From: Halapricum sp. CBA1109
Lineage (GTDB): Archaea; Halobacteriota; Halobacteria; Halobacteriales; Haloarculaceae
Length of the DNA: 64,000 nt
Direction of reading: 5' to 3'
Assembly (NCBI RefSeq): GCF_009741825.1
Contig: NZ_WPCA01000001.1
Span: 1-64,000, forward strand
Shown here piece by piece: positions 18,201-28,962 of the stretch. The notes under the pieces were generated by a model. The model was not told the origin of the DNA. It searched no databases and was given only the letters and a program-made list of their open reading frames with translations. Within the stretch, counting starts at the first letter, position 1, and each line of letters opens with the position of its first letter. A program made the position numbers and the translations under genes.

Positions 18201-19201
18201 CTGCCGCCATCAGTGGCACGCTCAAGCGTGAGTTCCTCAATACCACCGAGTTGAACGAGCGTTTCGGGCTGGAGCCCATCTTCGCTTGCTGTCGCAGAGA
18301 GATACTCCCAAATCCGTTGTGGCCGATCTTCAATCGATCCAGTATCTTCCTCCTCGGGGATCGAAGCGCCGATATCGGATAGTTGTGAGCGCCACTCAAA
18401 ATCCTCGTACCGGATGAACACTGCAGTACGGAACTGATCCTCGATCGAAGTGCCGGAGGAGCCAGTTAGTAGGTCACGAACACGAGAGCGGACTGGGTCG
18501 GAATCTGCCTCCGATCCGTTCATAGCCAACGGAACCGGGAAATTGAACAGCGGGAGTTTGGAGATTGAATCCTGAATCCCGCCTGTAAGCGGAATCGTCT
18601 CGTCTGGACTGCTGTTTGTCAGCAATTCCTGTAGAGTCGCATCATCGAGATCGTCGGTAAGATCCAAGATGTTGCTATCCTGGCCTAGCCGATTACGGAT
18701 AGCAGCGACGAGATATGCTCGACTCAATTGAACAGCAAGGATGTCGTCGGAAGACTGGTCCGGCCGAGTGAAGATCTCGAAAGCGTCACCCGTTGCGAGG
18801 ATGGATTTCAGGCCGACACCTTTGTGGCCGATAGATTGATCGTTATCTCCCTTTCCGGTCTCGCCGATCATCGTGACGGCATCTTCGACTTGTGGGTCAA
18901 AGAGATCGAATCGGCTGCCCGTATTAGCCACTAACACCCCTTCGTCGTAGACGCCAACGTAGACAAGGCCCTGCTCTGCATCCCCTTGCCAGATCGCATC
19001 TCGAGCATTCTGAAGTAGCTCGAGGATTTCTCGCCCTTCGTGCCCGCCAGCAATTTTCCTTTCGGCATTACCGATGATTACCTTGTCGCGGAGTGCATTC
19101 TGAGCGGCTTCTGCTGTATCTGCTTCTCGAACGTGGGATAGAAAATTGTCCCATCGATCTTGCCATCGGGTTCGCAATTCCTGCTCGGATAATACCGACA
19201 T
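15245..19201 (-). CDS. Sacsin-like GHKL ATPase, very large
   Basis: About 1318 residues from ATG at 19201 (chosen over 19219 because the conserved-looking sequence begins MSVLSEQELRTRW). A GHKL/HSP90-type ATPase domain is at the N-terminus: the N-box ELLQNARDA (61-69), ANTG (92-95) and GHKGVGLKS (125-133) match sacsin-repeat N-termini. The remaining >1000 residues are of unknown fold. Large sacsin-like ATPases paired with DUF3883 proteins occur in bacterial and archaeal defence islands and are candidate anti-phage sensors, but the mechanism is not established. It is transcribed away from the helicase at 19347, so the 145-bp gap holds divergent promoters. Confidence 0.75.
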   Translation of the reverse strand: MSVLSEQELRTRWQDRWDNFLSHVREADTAEAAQNALRDKVIIGNAERKIAGGHEGREILELLQNARDAIWQGDAEQGLVYVGVYDEGVLVANTGSRFDLFDPQVEDAVTMIGETGKGDNDQSIGHKGVGLKSILATGDAFEIFTRPDQSSDDILAVQLSRAYLVAAIRNRLGQDSNILDLTDDLDDATLQELLTNSSPDETIPLTGGIQDSISKLPLFNFPVPLAMNGSEADSDPVRSRVRDLLTGSSGTSIEDQFRTAVFIRYEDFEWRSQLSDIGASIPEEEDTGSIEDRPQRIWEYLSATASEDGLQPETLVQLGGIEELTLERATDGGSDTVRKERWEIQRDSSPNVATPGLAHSEVDVRIQSPDDTETTHRFDQFQFTNARQHHTTLLVNKAADGGSVPTASYPLYLFYPIEGTSAVELPFCLHGRFRVETNRKDLSSNNLAANWSVLQEGLDLIELVGEEVAIAATDQDAPSYSSHLPWCLLPSIPDVDEISEPTSNDELFDWFRLELFERLGATECIPTVDGPRQPENTLLHWDSSVLEGQLAYRTLVDHLERSVETSPESSPLLTQKALTAVLEIPSMWRERIQMLLAIEDGQTASKALLEEWVEQLATGLAMQDDDPPAQIVPATAARTLLRGTVTLLAAATEGDEFLDETLTDLGDRFDGIYLLPCRIREVDPDEELALVTIERRQTPTGGQHTQRRVRSVIWDIESTTRDIERPPTPPRTSNMTVYFLDDVIQEDATVHHVLSTAGRVWGLRAYEGIPSFVRSLLDTFADGRHETVEPIDFAFLTALVDRIGAESDDLQMGEGEFFPLSYLETAITQQEGVQRANLRRRVQLRTCDLQLHRTQPQPIAETVLSDEWQSVRERALRSDEEEQADDDAEVPADWTDVPADQYPAPTWPSPDTETWATFRDQIKRDVSDADFVRALSLLGTGSLPGVSVLWMYGDDHPSMRRDHHWNPTEWGSDDFIDSVPDIVQRLQTTLSENADYVSLLTGVEHHPQVSADHSPKCNVKTDGELSQVNLASWVWIDDAERLSQRAHAVREVLRRHGDAFVSTLLQTGWSCNNGHKRRSWTSSVPSLLNWQLRSLDIWGPVVDVDDELAERWVEYTSQLRFAVRKESSRGAQAARMFPHVEADSGFSEEVLETLDVQPVSDLGPTGATRRLQQLQSVLVDGPLPEDGPARLWIPGERINDWNQAYTQLLQPLVREFPDDPADQRDELDWGALTHLPLRDSDQWLTASIEWIQENTDQIRYYQDQSPKPWELQTAEENDYYILPRPRSGPFVRLATALGVDQLQASKLVLDLEDDDLAS

Positions 19202-19346
19202 TAATAGAAAAGGCAACATAGCGGATTCTTATCAAAGTTCTCAGGACAATCGACGTCGTTACAACTGTTGCACAACCGAGATTACGCTCTAATATGCTTC
19301 ACCCCATAACAGCAAATCATATGTGTTTCTTCACATACTGATAGCT

Positions 19347-22300
19347 ATGTCGACGTTTTTTACCGACTATGCTGCAGACATTACTTTTCCAAGCAGCCAG
19401 TCGGGCAACTCAGCCAAATATCGACAGTGCCAGAAGGGGGCCTATTGGGCGATAAAAGCTCACAAAACAACGAATAGCAACAGTCCTGCGACTATCTCTC
19501 TCCCGACTGGAGGCGGCAAGACGGCGGTCATGATGCTTGCCGCGTTCGAATATGAGGTTGACCGGGCCCTCATCATCGTCCCGTCAGACGCACTGCGAAG
19601 TCAGGTTGTTGACCGGTTTGACGAGCTCGAAGGACTCAACAAGGCAGATGCGTTTTCTGGCGACACCGACGATCTGGAGGTCCATAGCCATGAGGGACGA
19701 CCTACTACCGAAGATGACTGGGAATCACACAGGGATGCAGACGTTGTTGTCTCAACACCGAACAGCGTGAGTGAAGTCTATGCGAACGCTGACGAAGACC
19801 CGCTCCTATTGCCTCCTGACGGCTTTTTTGATCTCCTCATGGTCGACGAGGCTCATCATACGCCAGCCCCTGGCTGGCGAGAGGTGCTTGAGAGCTTTGA
19901 GAACCTTCCGCAACTTCTGTTCACTGCTACGCCGTTTCGCCGTGAAGATCAACCACTTCCGGGTGAATTGATTTACCACTATCCGATTGAAGAAGCCCGT
20001 AATGATGGCATCTATCACGAAGTCGGTCTTGACACAGTCACTGGGCCCAATCAGGAAATAGAGGAGGCGGCCAGTACACTCAGATCGTTGCAGGAGTCCA
20101 ATAAGCGGGCAACACTCTTAGCCCGGACAGACAAAATAAGCAAAGTCAACGAGCTTCTAGACACCTACGAAGATGAGACAGATCTGGAGCTTCGAGCTGT
20201 CCATTCAGAAACTGAAAATAATCATGAGACCATCGAACAGCTTCGAGATGGGGCAATCGATGGTGTAGTTGTAGTGAATAAATTCACTGAGGGCCTTGAC
20301 GTAGCAAATCTTCAGGTAGCGGTTTTTCACGAGTCGCCAAAGTCATTCCCAAAGATGGTCCAAATTATCGGCCGGTTAGCCCGTAAACCGGTTGATGATG
20401 CTCCGGCAACAATCATTGCTACCGAAGAGACGGTCCAGAGTGAGAGCATGTCCGAAGCCGTTCGTCAGTTGTATCGTGATGACACAGGGTGGGCAGATAT
20501 CGCCGACGAATTGATCTCAGAATATCTTTCGCCACAACAATCAGACTCCACTGGGGGTGCACCACCGCTGGATGCCGTGAGCCCAGACAACATTCGCCCG
20601 TACAAATCAGTCACTGTATATACACTGGACGATACCGTCTTTGAGCCCTTCGCTGACGACTCAGATTTCGACGTTGGAGAGGCAGATCGTAGCCTCGGAT
20701 ATGTCATCTCGTCACCAGACTCAGTGTGGGGATGTATCACAACGACGCAGGAATCACCGACATGGGGGACCGATACGATTCTACAGAGCAAGACATATAA
20801 TTTACATCTCTACTGTGCTCCTGATAACAGCGATCTCCTGTTTGAGTACACCTCCGATTCCCGCCGGGCAAAGAAGATCCGAAGCACGTTGGTACGTGAC
20901 CAAACGACAATATCACAGATCGAAGGGGAACGGCTCTCCAGGGCGATGCAGTCGCTCTCAGCACCGAAATTTAGAGCTGCGGGCATGAACAATGTACTGG
21001 TCCCATCAGGGACGCAACCGGAACATAAGCTTCTGACAGGCAATGATGTACAGGGGGCAGTATATCACTCTGACTCCCGACGGTACACGCATGGACATAT
21101 CTTCGCGTCATTTGAGTCCGACACCGAAGCCCCTGATAGCGACAGCGATGAGAGTGAGTCCACATCGTCGACCAGTAATACGCGGGGAATTAGTAACACA
21201 ACAGGCTCAATCTGGTCAAATTCAAAGGGCGATCTTTCCTCGTTCGAAAGGTGGTGTGTGACACTAGCAAAGAAACTGACTGCAGACCGTGAACCAACAA
21301 TTCAGCACTTCGGAACACTCAATCAAGGGACTACAGTGGATGTTTTCAGTTCAGAGCCATTTTCTGCGGTACCATTCCCAGCACTGCTTACAAAAAAAGT
21401 AGAGCTCCAAGAACCAAGCACAGGCGATTGGAATGAGATTAATTTAGCTATTGAAATAGACGATTCGGTAGATACTCCGACGTCGTCGGTTGATGTGTGC
21501 GTTTCCGCTGAGCCGGTGAATTCCTCTATCCAGTGCACGTATGACATCGCCACGAACCAGTGGTCTGGAGAGATTACTGACTATCAGTTTCGCCTCCCCG
21601 ATGTCCGGACTCACTCTTCGCTTCCAGGGGATGAATTCTTGCGTAAGTATCCTCCCAGATTCCATGTCGATGCTAGTACAGCCGTGATGGGAGGTGCCGA
21701 ATACGCTGCAGAGACCACTCTCGATGAGTTCGATCCATCGTCACTCATTATGTCTCTCCAGCCGGACTGGTCAGACTATATCAACGAGAAAGCCACCGAG
21801 AAGCCACCTTGGTGGGACCACATCTCCGATCTGGATTATAATCTCTCAGCTGTCTGGGATCTGACCCCGACAAAAACGGTTTTCCCCGCGATGGTTGAGA
21901 TACTCACATCGGAATACGGAGGGGGAGAGTATGTGCTGTTTTGTGGGGACATGGGAGATGAGATTGCAGATTTCATTGACTTCAAGAGAGATGATAAGGA
22001 AATAACCTTCTATCACTGTAAGCGATCGAAGTCAGCCGGTGTTAGAGTGAATTACTTCAAAGATATTTATCACCAGACGCTCCGTTCGCTTCGCTACACA
22101 TACAATCGTGAACTCGTCGATCAGATCCATAACGAACACGAACGGGACATTGGTTCACATATCATTCACGGCAAGGATACTTTTGAGGATATTAAATCCG
22201 ATTTTGTGGCGTCCGAGTGGGACTATACTATTTGCGGTGTCCATCCAGGTCTCAAACTCAATTTTGACCCGGAAGAGAACAATGAAAATGTTGGACGTTT

Positions 22301-22379
22301 ACTCAGTGAGTGTACCGAACAAGTTGAGCGATACGATGTTGATTTTGCGATGATTGGTGCTGGTGATAGCTGGGATTGA
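19347..22379 (+). CDS. SF2 DEAD/DEAH helicase with C-terminal nuclease-like region
   Basis: 1010 residues from ATG at 19347 (MSTFFTDYAADITF); an upstream GTG at 19323 seems less likely. Helicase motifs: Walker A PTGGGKT (53-59), DEAH (167-170), TATPF (193-197) and motif VI QIIGRLAR (339-346), as in type III restriction Res-type and Rad25-like helicases. The C-terminal ~250 residues contain a Gly-rich turn and D-x-x-D-E-I-A-D-F-I-D-F, then EITFYHCKRSKS, which looks like a divergent PD-(D/E)XK-type core. A Ser-rich acidic linker lies about 605-640. It is convergent with the PLD-SNF2 gene and divergent from the sacsin-like gene, so it may be an independent defence helicase-nuclease. Confidence 0.72.
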   Translation: MSTFFTDYAADITFPSSQSGNSAKYRQCQKGAYWAIKAHKTTNSNSPATISLPTGGGKTAVMMLAAFEYEVDRALIIVPSDALRSQVVDRFDELEGLNKADAFSGDTDDLEVHSHEGRPTTEDDWESHRDADVVVSTPNSVSEVYANADEDPLLLPPDGFFDLLMVDEAHHTPAPGWREVLESFENLPQLLFTATPFRREDQPLPGELIYHYPIEEARNDGIYHEVGLDTVTGPNQEIEEAASTLRSLQESNKRATLLARTDKISKVNELLDTYEDETDLELRAVHSETENNHETIEQLRDGAIDGVVVVNKFTEGLDVANLQVAVFHESPKSFPKMVQIIGRLARKPVDDAPATIIATEETVQSESMSEAVRQLYRDDTGWADIADELISEYLSPQQSDSTGGAPPLDAVSPDNIRPYKSVTVYTLDDTVFEPFADDSDFDVGEADRSLGYVISSPDSVWGCITTTQESPTWGTDTILQSKTYNLHLYCAPDNSDLLFEYTSDSRRAKKIRSTLVRDQTTISQIEGERLSRAMQSLSAPKFRAAGMNNVLVPSGTQPEHKLLTGNDVQGAVYHSDSRRYTHGHIFASFESDTEAPDSDSDESESTSSTSNTRGISNTTGSIWSNSKGDLSSFERWCVTLAKKLTADREPTIQHFGTLNQGTTVDVFSSEPFSAVPFPALLTKKVELQEPSTGDWNEINLAIEIDDSVDTPTSSVDVCVSAEPVNSSIQCTYDIATNQWSGEITDYQFRLPDVRTHSSLPGDEFLRKYPPRFHVDASTAVMGGAEYAAETTLDEFDPSSLIMSLQPDWSDYINEKATEKPPWWDHISDLDYNLSAVWDLTPTKTVFPAMVEILTSEYGGGEYVLFCGDMGDEIADFIDFKRDDKEITFYHCKRSKSAGVRVNYFKDIYHQTLRSLRYTYNRELVDQIHNEHERDIGSHIIHGKDTFEDIKSDFVASEWDYTICGVHPGLKLNFDPEENNENVGRLLSECTEQVERYDVDFAMIGAGDSWD

Positions 22380-22437
22380 ATGTTTGTTTCCTATCCAAAC
22401 GTATCACCATACGCCAATTCTAGCGGAAGTCAAGATG

Positions 22438-22450
22438 CCCGATCTTCGGG
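22438..22450. terminator. Small hairpin between convergent helicase genes
   Basis: CCCGA-TCT-TCGGG forms a five-base-pair GC stem with a three-base loop in the 80-bp gap between the converging helicase genes. It is a weak candidate for a bidirectional terminator. Confidence 0.3.
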
Positions 22451-22459
22451 AGTCATCTC

Positions 22460-25400
22460 TTATTCAAAGGGAGTTAACCAGCGTTGAATGGTTTCTGTCG
22501 CCATCTTTTCATTTAGAACACTTACATCAAGTGACAACCGTTGTTTAGACTCAGAGGAGGCATACATCGACACTAGCGGATCTGACTGACCGGATTCGTT
22601 CACTTCGATCTCGATTCCTGATTCGCTCAACCAACCATCAAACCGAACTAATTCTCCGATATCCTCCCCGCGCTGATTCTGGCGTAGCACATCCAGAAGG
22701 TACTCGAATAACTCCTGCTGTGGGAGCGGTATCACGACGGACGGATACCATTCGAGCACTTTCGGGTCGAAAGAGATCAGTACCTCGTCGTCATCAGTAT
22801 ACATCGCCTGGACAGTATCTTCTGGAGGATCTGTCGGGACTGGCGGATTAGCATCGTCCGGGACCGACATACGGTAGAGTTTCTTGTACGGCGCATCTTC
22901 GTCGTCGGTCAGCTGTCGATCCAGCATTTCGAATCGCCATCCCTGATCCCGCAGGACTTGGCTCTGAGTGAAGAGCCGCTTTACGACGTCTGGAGTTACC
23001 ATCGGCTCGAAGCGGCGATCGGGGTACCCGACCAATTCGATATCTGGGTGAGCTGTCGTCCAACCATCGAGTTTCGACGACTCGATTATCTCCGCTTCAG
23101 TTGTTTCCTTGCCATCCTCTGCGAGACCGACACGTCTCGATAGTTCTGCTGCTTCGGCAGCGCGACTTTCGGCCGTGTTGGCGATGTCTTCGCTGTCCTG
23201 ATCCGACTCACCCATCGCGACTCGTTCAACGTCCCCCTCTAATCCTTCCAATATCGGACGGAGCGGTCCGACGGCCTGCTCGAATAGGTTGATTCGTTCA
23301 CGAAGCCGGTCGTAGATGTCCTCTTCGACGGTATCAGCGTAGACGTAGTTCCAGATGAGTACGTCGTCGTTCACCTGCCCGATGCGGTCGATCCGGCCGA
23401 TTCGCTGTTCGACCCGCATCGGGTTCCACGGCAGGTCGTAGTTGATCATCGCATCGCAAGTCTGCAGGTTGAGTCCCTCGCTAGCGGAATCAGTACAGAT
23501 GAGAACCGAGAGATCTCCATTCGGATCGGTGAACTCTCGTTTGACCCGCTCTTTGCTCGTTCCTCGCCACTCACCGGTGTCTTCCTCGTATATTTCTCCG
23601 CCCCGGCCGGAGTAGGTCCCGACCGCAGGATGGCTGAGACATACCTTGTTCTTGATCGCGTCAAGCGTGTCCGTATACTGCGTGAAGATGATGACTGTGT
23701 CTCGTGCCAAACCGCTCAGCGTTTGCAGATCCTGGACCAACTGTTCGAGCTTCGGATCCTCGGGGACGTCGTATAGCTGGGCGATGAAATCCTCGAGTTC
23801 GCTCAGTTCGTACTGTCGGATGCGCTCGCCGGCGTCCCCGGTCGCCCCGATTTCGTCGACCGACACGTCGTACTCACGATCGAGCACCTCTTCTCGATCG
23901 GCGAGTGCGCCCGTTCGCAGGTCACTGTCCGAGATTCCGGAGACATCACGCAATTCCGATTTGAGGTTCTCTCGACGTCGCTGAAGGGACTGTTCGATGG
24001 CATGCAGGCTGCTCGTCAGTCGCTGGCGATATGTCGTCATCACGAAGCCGACAGCGGTCTGCTCTTTCCCTTCAAGAAGCTGCTTGGAGCGGTTGTAGAC
24101 GTCGGAGATGTACGTCTCGACGCGGTCGTACAACGGTTCTGCGTCGCCGAGTTCGACCTCTCGGACCTCGATCTCTCGGCGTGGTACGCGCTGGTCGAGC
24201 CGACCAGTTTCCGCGAACTTTCGTAGCGTCTCCCGGGTGTTGCGGAACACGCGAGACTGAACAGGTGTCGTCTGACTACCGAGCTCGAGCAAAAACCGCA
24301 GGCTTTCACCGGAGAGTTGCGAGAACCGATCTTCCCAGTCGCGTGCGCCGAGCCGACCGACGCCAAGGACGCGCTTGAGCCGACGGCGTTCGCTCAGCGA
24401 CAGCCCGGTTTCGTCAATCGCCTCCTCTACTCGATCTGCGACGTCGTCGTGTTTCCGGACGAACGCCTGAATCATCCCTGCCCACGTCCGAAGAGTGAGC
24501 ATCCCTTCGTAGGGTTCGACGTTCCACTTGGACGAGAGACCTGGGAGGAGTACTTCGACAGTTTTGGAGTCAGACCCGGCTATCTCGTCCAGTAGCTCAG
24601 GGAGATCTTGTTGGACATCGAAGTAGGTCTCGAAGTTCTCACGATCGTTCCAGCCTTCGGGGAGCTCACAGAGCCGAAGAAGGTCGTACAGCTCTGTGAT
24701 TTCCAGCTGCATCGGTGTCGCCGTGAGAACGTACATACTCGTGGTATCCTTCCGGAGGTCCGTGAGCAGGTCGTAGAGATTCGTCCCCTTACGTCCGTGA
24801 TGGGCTTCGTCTACGAGTGTGAGATCCCAGTCGGCATCGACCGCTCCTTGACCCGGAGTGAGAGCGCCGCTCTCGCTGTCGCTGCCTCTGTGGACTGTCG
24901 GGGAGAACAGCTCCATATTGCCCTCACGCGCGCCGTGTGCCACGAGGCCAAGACGACCGTCGGGCCGTCCCGCTCGGAGACGAACTCACCAATGTGTGAG
25001 TTCTCCCAGTCGTCTGCCGGGTCATACTCGGATAGTGCGTGTTCTCTCCCGTACGCATCTCGAAGGATGCGCTGAGCACCGGCATAATCGTACGAGTGCG
25101 TATTGATATTGAACTTCTCCAGTAGCTCTTCTTGCCACTGCGGCTGGACGGTCGCGGGGACGAGCAAGAGCGCGTCACGTACTTCTCCGATGGTGAGCAG
25201 TCGAGAGATCGTCAGCCCTGCCTCGATAGTCTTCCCGAGTCCGACTTCGTCACAGAACAGGAGGCTTTCGGGGTAGATGCTTGCCGCCGTATCGGCGGCA
25301 ACGCGCTGGTGAGGCCACGGCGAGATTGAGCTAATATCCTCAGCCATATGCAGCGCACCGGGGAGACGGCCGTAGTCGGAGACGATCTGTGCGACTGCCG

Positions 25401-26092
25401 CTTCCGAGGCCTGTGGGTCCTTCGTGTTCTGGAGGCGTTCGACATGCTCCTGCAGTTCCTCGTCGGATTCGGGTTGCCAATCGAGGATGTCCTGTTCGAT
25501 CGCCTCGTCGATGTCCGTGACTTCGACGTCTTCGTGCTCCTCTTTCCAAAGGCGCTCGAAGGTCTCGATGTCCTCTTCGACGTACTCCCCCTCGACGTCG
25601 TCCCACGATCGATGGACTTTGAACCGCTCGTAGTTGCGGTACCAGGCGTTGTACGTCTCGTTGATGCTACCCTCGAATGAGATGCTGTAGCCGTCGGCGT
25701 CGGTCGCGATACCGAGCTTCGGATGGAAGATCCCGCCGTTGGTACTGTTTCGAGGTTCACCGATCTTCAGCTGAAGCCGTCCCTCGTCCATCATCTGCGC
25801 GATGAGCGCGAGACGGGACTCGCCTTCCTCTGAGAGGGGACTATCCGTGAGCTGGTTTGTTCTCCCGACCGAGTTTCTTCGAGGCGATGATCCGGATTTC
25901 ACCGTCCGTCTCGAACGCGGATTCAATCCCTTGGAGGGCGTCAGCGAGGTTCTGGAGGCTCAGGTAGCCAGCGAGACGATCGTACTGAACCGCTTCCGAG
26001 AGCATCGGCTGGTAGAACGCGCCGACCAGAGTCTCTTCACCCCGGAAGTTGCTCTCGTACACTCGTTTCCAGTGATGATCTCGGAAAGACAT
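22460..26092 (-). pseudogene. PLD-SNF2 helicase (DrmD-like), two apparent frameshifts
   Basis: Three overlapping frames read as one protein of about 1210 residues. N-terminus from 26092 (MSFRDHHWKRVYESNF): a phospholipase D-like region with GIFHPKLGIA and GSIN. Then an SNF2 ATPase with CDEVGLGKTIEAG (Walker A), LVDEAHH, LTATPMQ and the C-terminal lobe ending in RVEQRIGRIDRIGQ. Frame break 1 is at an AAA near 25856-25858 and break 2 at a CG repeat near 24927-24933; removing one A and one CG restores the ORF. It resembles helicases of DISARM-type and related restriction systems, which translocate along DNA. As read, no full-length protein is made. Its start lies 15 bp from the methyltransferase stop, so it is the last gene of the array. 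Confidence 0.8.
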
Positions 26093-26106
26093 GGTCAGAT
26101 GAGGAG

Positions 26107-28960
26107 TTAGAAGTCTTGGAGAGTAGTTCGGGTCTGTTCGTCTTCGGACTCCCTACTCAAGAAGTCCGTATCGATGTCTAGCAACTGGCCGGTCTCACCA
26201 GATGCGAGATTGACAAGCAACTCGTAGTCAGGATGATCCTGTGGAACGACTTGGAGCAGGCTTTTCACCGTCTTCGTGAACCAGGAGGCATTCTGTAGAT
26301 CGCGTTCCTTCAGCCAGTTCCAAGCAAAGTCGCCGCCCTTGGTCTCAAGCACGTTTAGAGCTGCGTGGACGGCATCGATGTTGTAATCGAACGACGTATC
26401 TCGTGGATTTACTGGGTAAGCCTGTTCGCGTCGTTTTTCACCAGCTTCGAGTGCAGTGTAATCTCTGACACGATAGTCCTGTCCCTTCAAAACAAGGGTA
26501 TCCCCGCTTTTACCCCAGATTTTGGTATCCTGCTTTATTTCATCGATCTGAACACCTACCCCGATACCGAGTTGTCTCGCTTCGTCATAGGGTATGTTTT
26601 CAGATTCATATACAAGCCAGGAGAGAATATACCAGCGACTTAGCGAGTCCACTTCATCTAGACTGTCTTCCAACTCCCTCTCAATAAGAACCTCCGTGAC
26701 GGCTCGTCTTGCTTCCTCTAATGCCTGCTTTGGTCGAACGGGGTTGTCATGAATATCTACGACAGGATACTCTTCAGTAAATACCCGGAGAGTGGGACCG
26801 AACGCGCCTATAATGACGTCTGTCTTAGTCAAATTAAGATCTGAGTCTAAAAGATCCGTAGCTTTCTGCCTTGCCGCCTCGAAGGTTTGCTCTTGAATAT
26901 CGCTCCATAGCGTTGGCGGTGTATCCTCTTGAGTAGGATTGACCGGTTTGCGGCAAGTGAGAAGTAGTGACGTGTCTGCAGACGATTGTCCCTGTACACC
27001 AATACGGCTGGGGCTTTCACTGGAAATCGTGTGTGTCGCCGTAATGGTGAAGTCCGATTCCATGATAGACATTGTTAATGAATCCCACGCTCCGATTTCT
27101 TTATCCGTAAAGTAAATGGTGATAACTCCACCGGGCTCTAGAACGCGGTGTGCTTCAGTAAAGATTGACCGCATCTTGTTTTCGTAGTGTTCCCGTGCAG
27201 AAGCCCCATTAGAGGAGTCGGAATCCTGGTCAACTAATGCTGGATTTTCAACGGCCTCATCATCTTTGTTCGTTTCTTGAGGACCGAATGCCTCTGGGAA
27301 TACACTTCCAAGGTATTCACGTAGCCAGACGTAGAACGCATCGGAGATCTCTGAGTAGACGATATTATCTCCATAGGGTGGATCAATCACCACTGCCTGC
27401 AGTTCTGAGTCATCAATAGGTAGGTCAGAAGCATCTCCCCGATATATTGTAGCTGGTTCATCGACATGAGAGACATACTGAGCAGTCTCTTCATAGCTAC
27501 CAATAATGTTCTCCGCTTCCGACTCGTAGCTATATGTCCCCACCATTTGATTGCTCTCAGCAAAATGATATTTAAATGAGAAGTTATTATCTCCAAGCAT
27601 ATCACTGGGAGAGCCATAGTCCGGTGACATCGGGTTCAATCTTGAATTACGGCTAACTAGTTTCACCGGAATAAAGGATAATAAAATCAAGATGAGTTCT
27701 GCCTTTGACTCCTCGTATTCTGACTGAATTTCGGGAGATACCTCCTCAAATGCTTCCAAATAAGCAGCGTGCGTGAGTAGTTGGCGAGGGCTATAGACGT
27801 CTCTCCATTGTTCTACTCCGTAGGGAACAGCCCGGTCATAGTATCCCTCGAATCGTTCTACAGTGAGAAGTGTGGATAGCCGGAGGTCAGAGTCGATTTT
27901 TTTCTTCAGCTTTCTCAACCGCTTCAACGTCTTCTTCAATTGGAGAATGGTACTTAGTCCCTCCAATCTCCTCTTCATATCTTACTCCACAAACCTCGAA
28001 TTCAAAGCTGCCATTCTTGAATATCTCGACTAAATCTGAACGTTCTGTTACGACACCACAATGGGGACATTCTGCATCTCCACCGCTTACAGTCCCTTGA
28101 TTCGGATCATAGCTCTCTCTGGTGTCAACCTTGGACGGGTCAATAACTTCGAATGTTAACTCTCCCTCAGTGAATTTAGGGTAGACTGCAGCATTTCGAC
28201 GACGGTTGAAATACCAGCGATTTGAAATAGGAATCCGACTACCGCACGAGGGGCAGGAGATGCTATAGGCCCGGTAGTAGTGGCTTGGGGAGATGCCATT
28301 TCTATCAGGGAAGTAATCTTCTAACTCATTACGGACATAATCTTCAATCTCATCCATCCAATATTGAATATCAGATTCAACAGAGCCGACCTCTGGAGCA
28401 TATTCCAGAATTACTTTATTTATTAGCCAAGCAACGGGATTAAGTTCGTTTGAGACCGTTGGGAGGCCATAGCGGAGCGATTCGAGAGGGATTGTACCGC
28501 CGCCAGCAGTCGGATCAATTACCGTCGGCAGATCTCCATTCCACTGAGATCGTAATTGATCGTGGAGTTCTTCTAATTCTGAAGCGGGGGGAACATTTCT
28601 GTGTGGATATTCATATCCAAAATGCTCCTCAATTGATCCGCTTCGGTTATTTTTTGAAGCAAACTTTTCCAAGACATAATCCGTGATATCTCTATTTACG
28701 TTCCTTCTCGGGCCAATGCACATCAGATCCAGTAATTCATCATTAGACACATCCTGCGGGAGGACAGAGCTAAGGATTGCTAACCGGGTAGCAGCGGTAG
28801 GCCGTCGAGCAAACCACTTGAAAATATTTCTATGTGGAGACATGGTCTCCGGGTTCGATTCCTTTAGACTCTCAATACCTACGGTCTTAGTAGGTAGAAC
28901 GCTTTCTGCTTTTATTGCCTTGTACTCCGAATCGTCTTCTAAATCAGATCTGTCGTTCAT
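26107..28960 (-). pseudogene. DUF1156 DNA methyltransferase, one apparent frameshift
   Basis: From ATG at 28960 the N-terminal DUF1156 signature SPHRNIFKWFARRPTAATRL is followed by DPTAGGGTIPLE (SAM-binding motif I, about 149-160), Cys-rich CPSCG and CPHCG zinc knuckles, and, after the break, VIDPPYGDNIVYSE (the DPPY catalytic motif of N6-adenine or N4-cytosine methyltransferases). The frame breaks in a run of seven A (T7 on the + strand, 27897-27903); one fewer A gives a single ORF of about 950 residues. The two halves separate the SAM-binding from the catalytic motif, so the current reading would be inactive. It starts two bases after the DUF7680-like gene. In related systems it marks host DNA as self. 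Confidence 0.82.
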
Positions 28961-28962
28961 TT

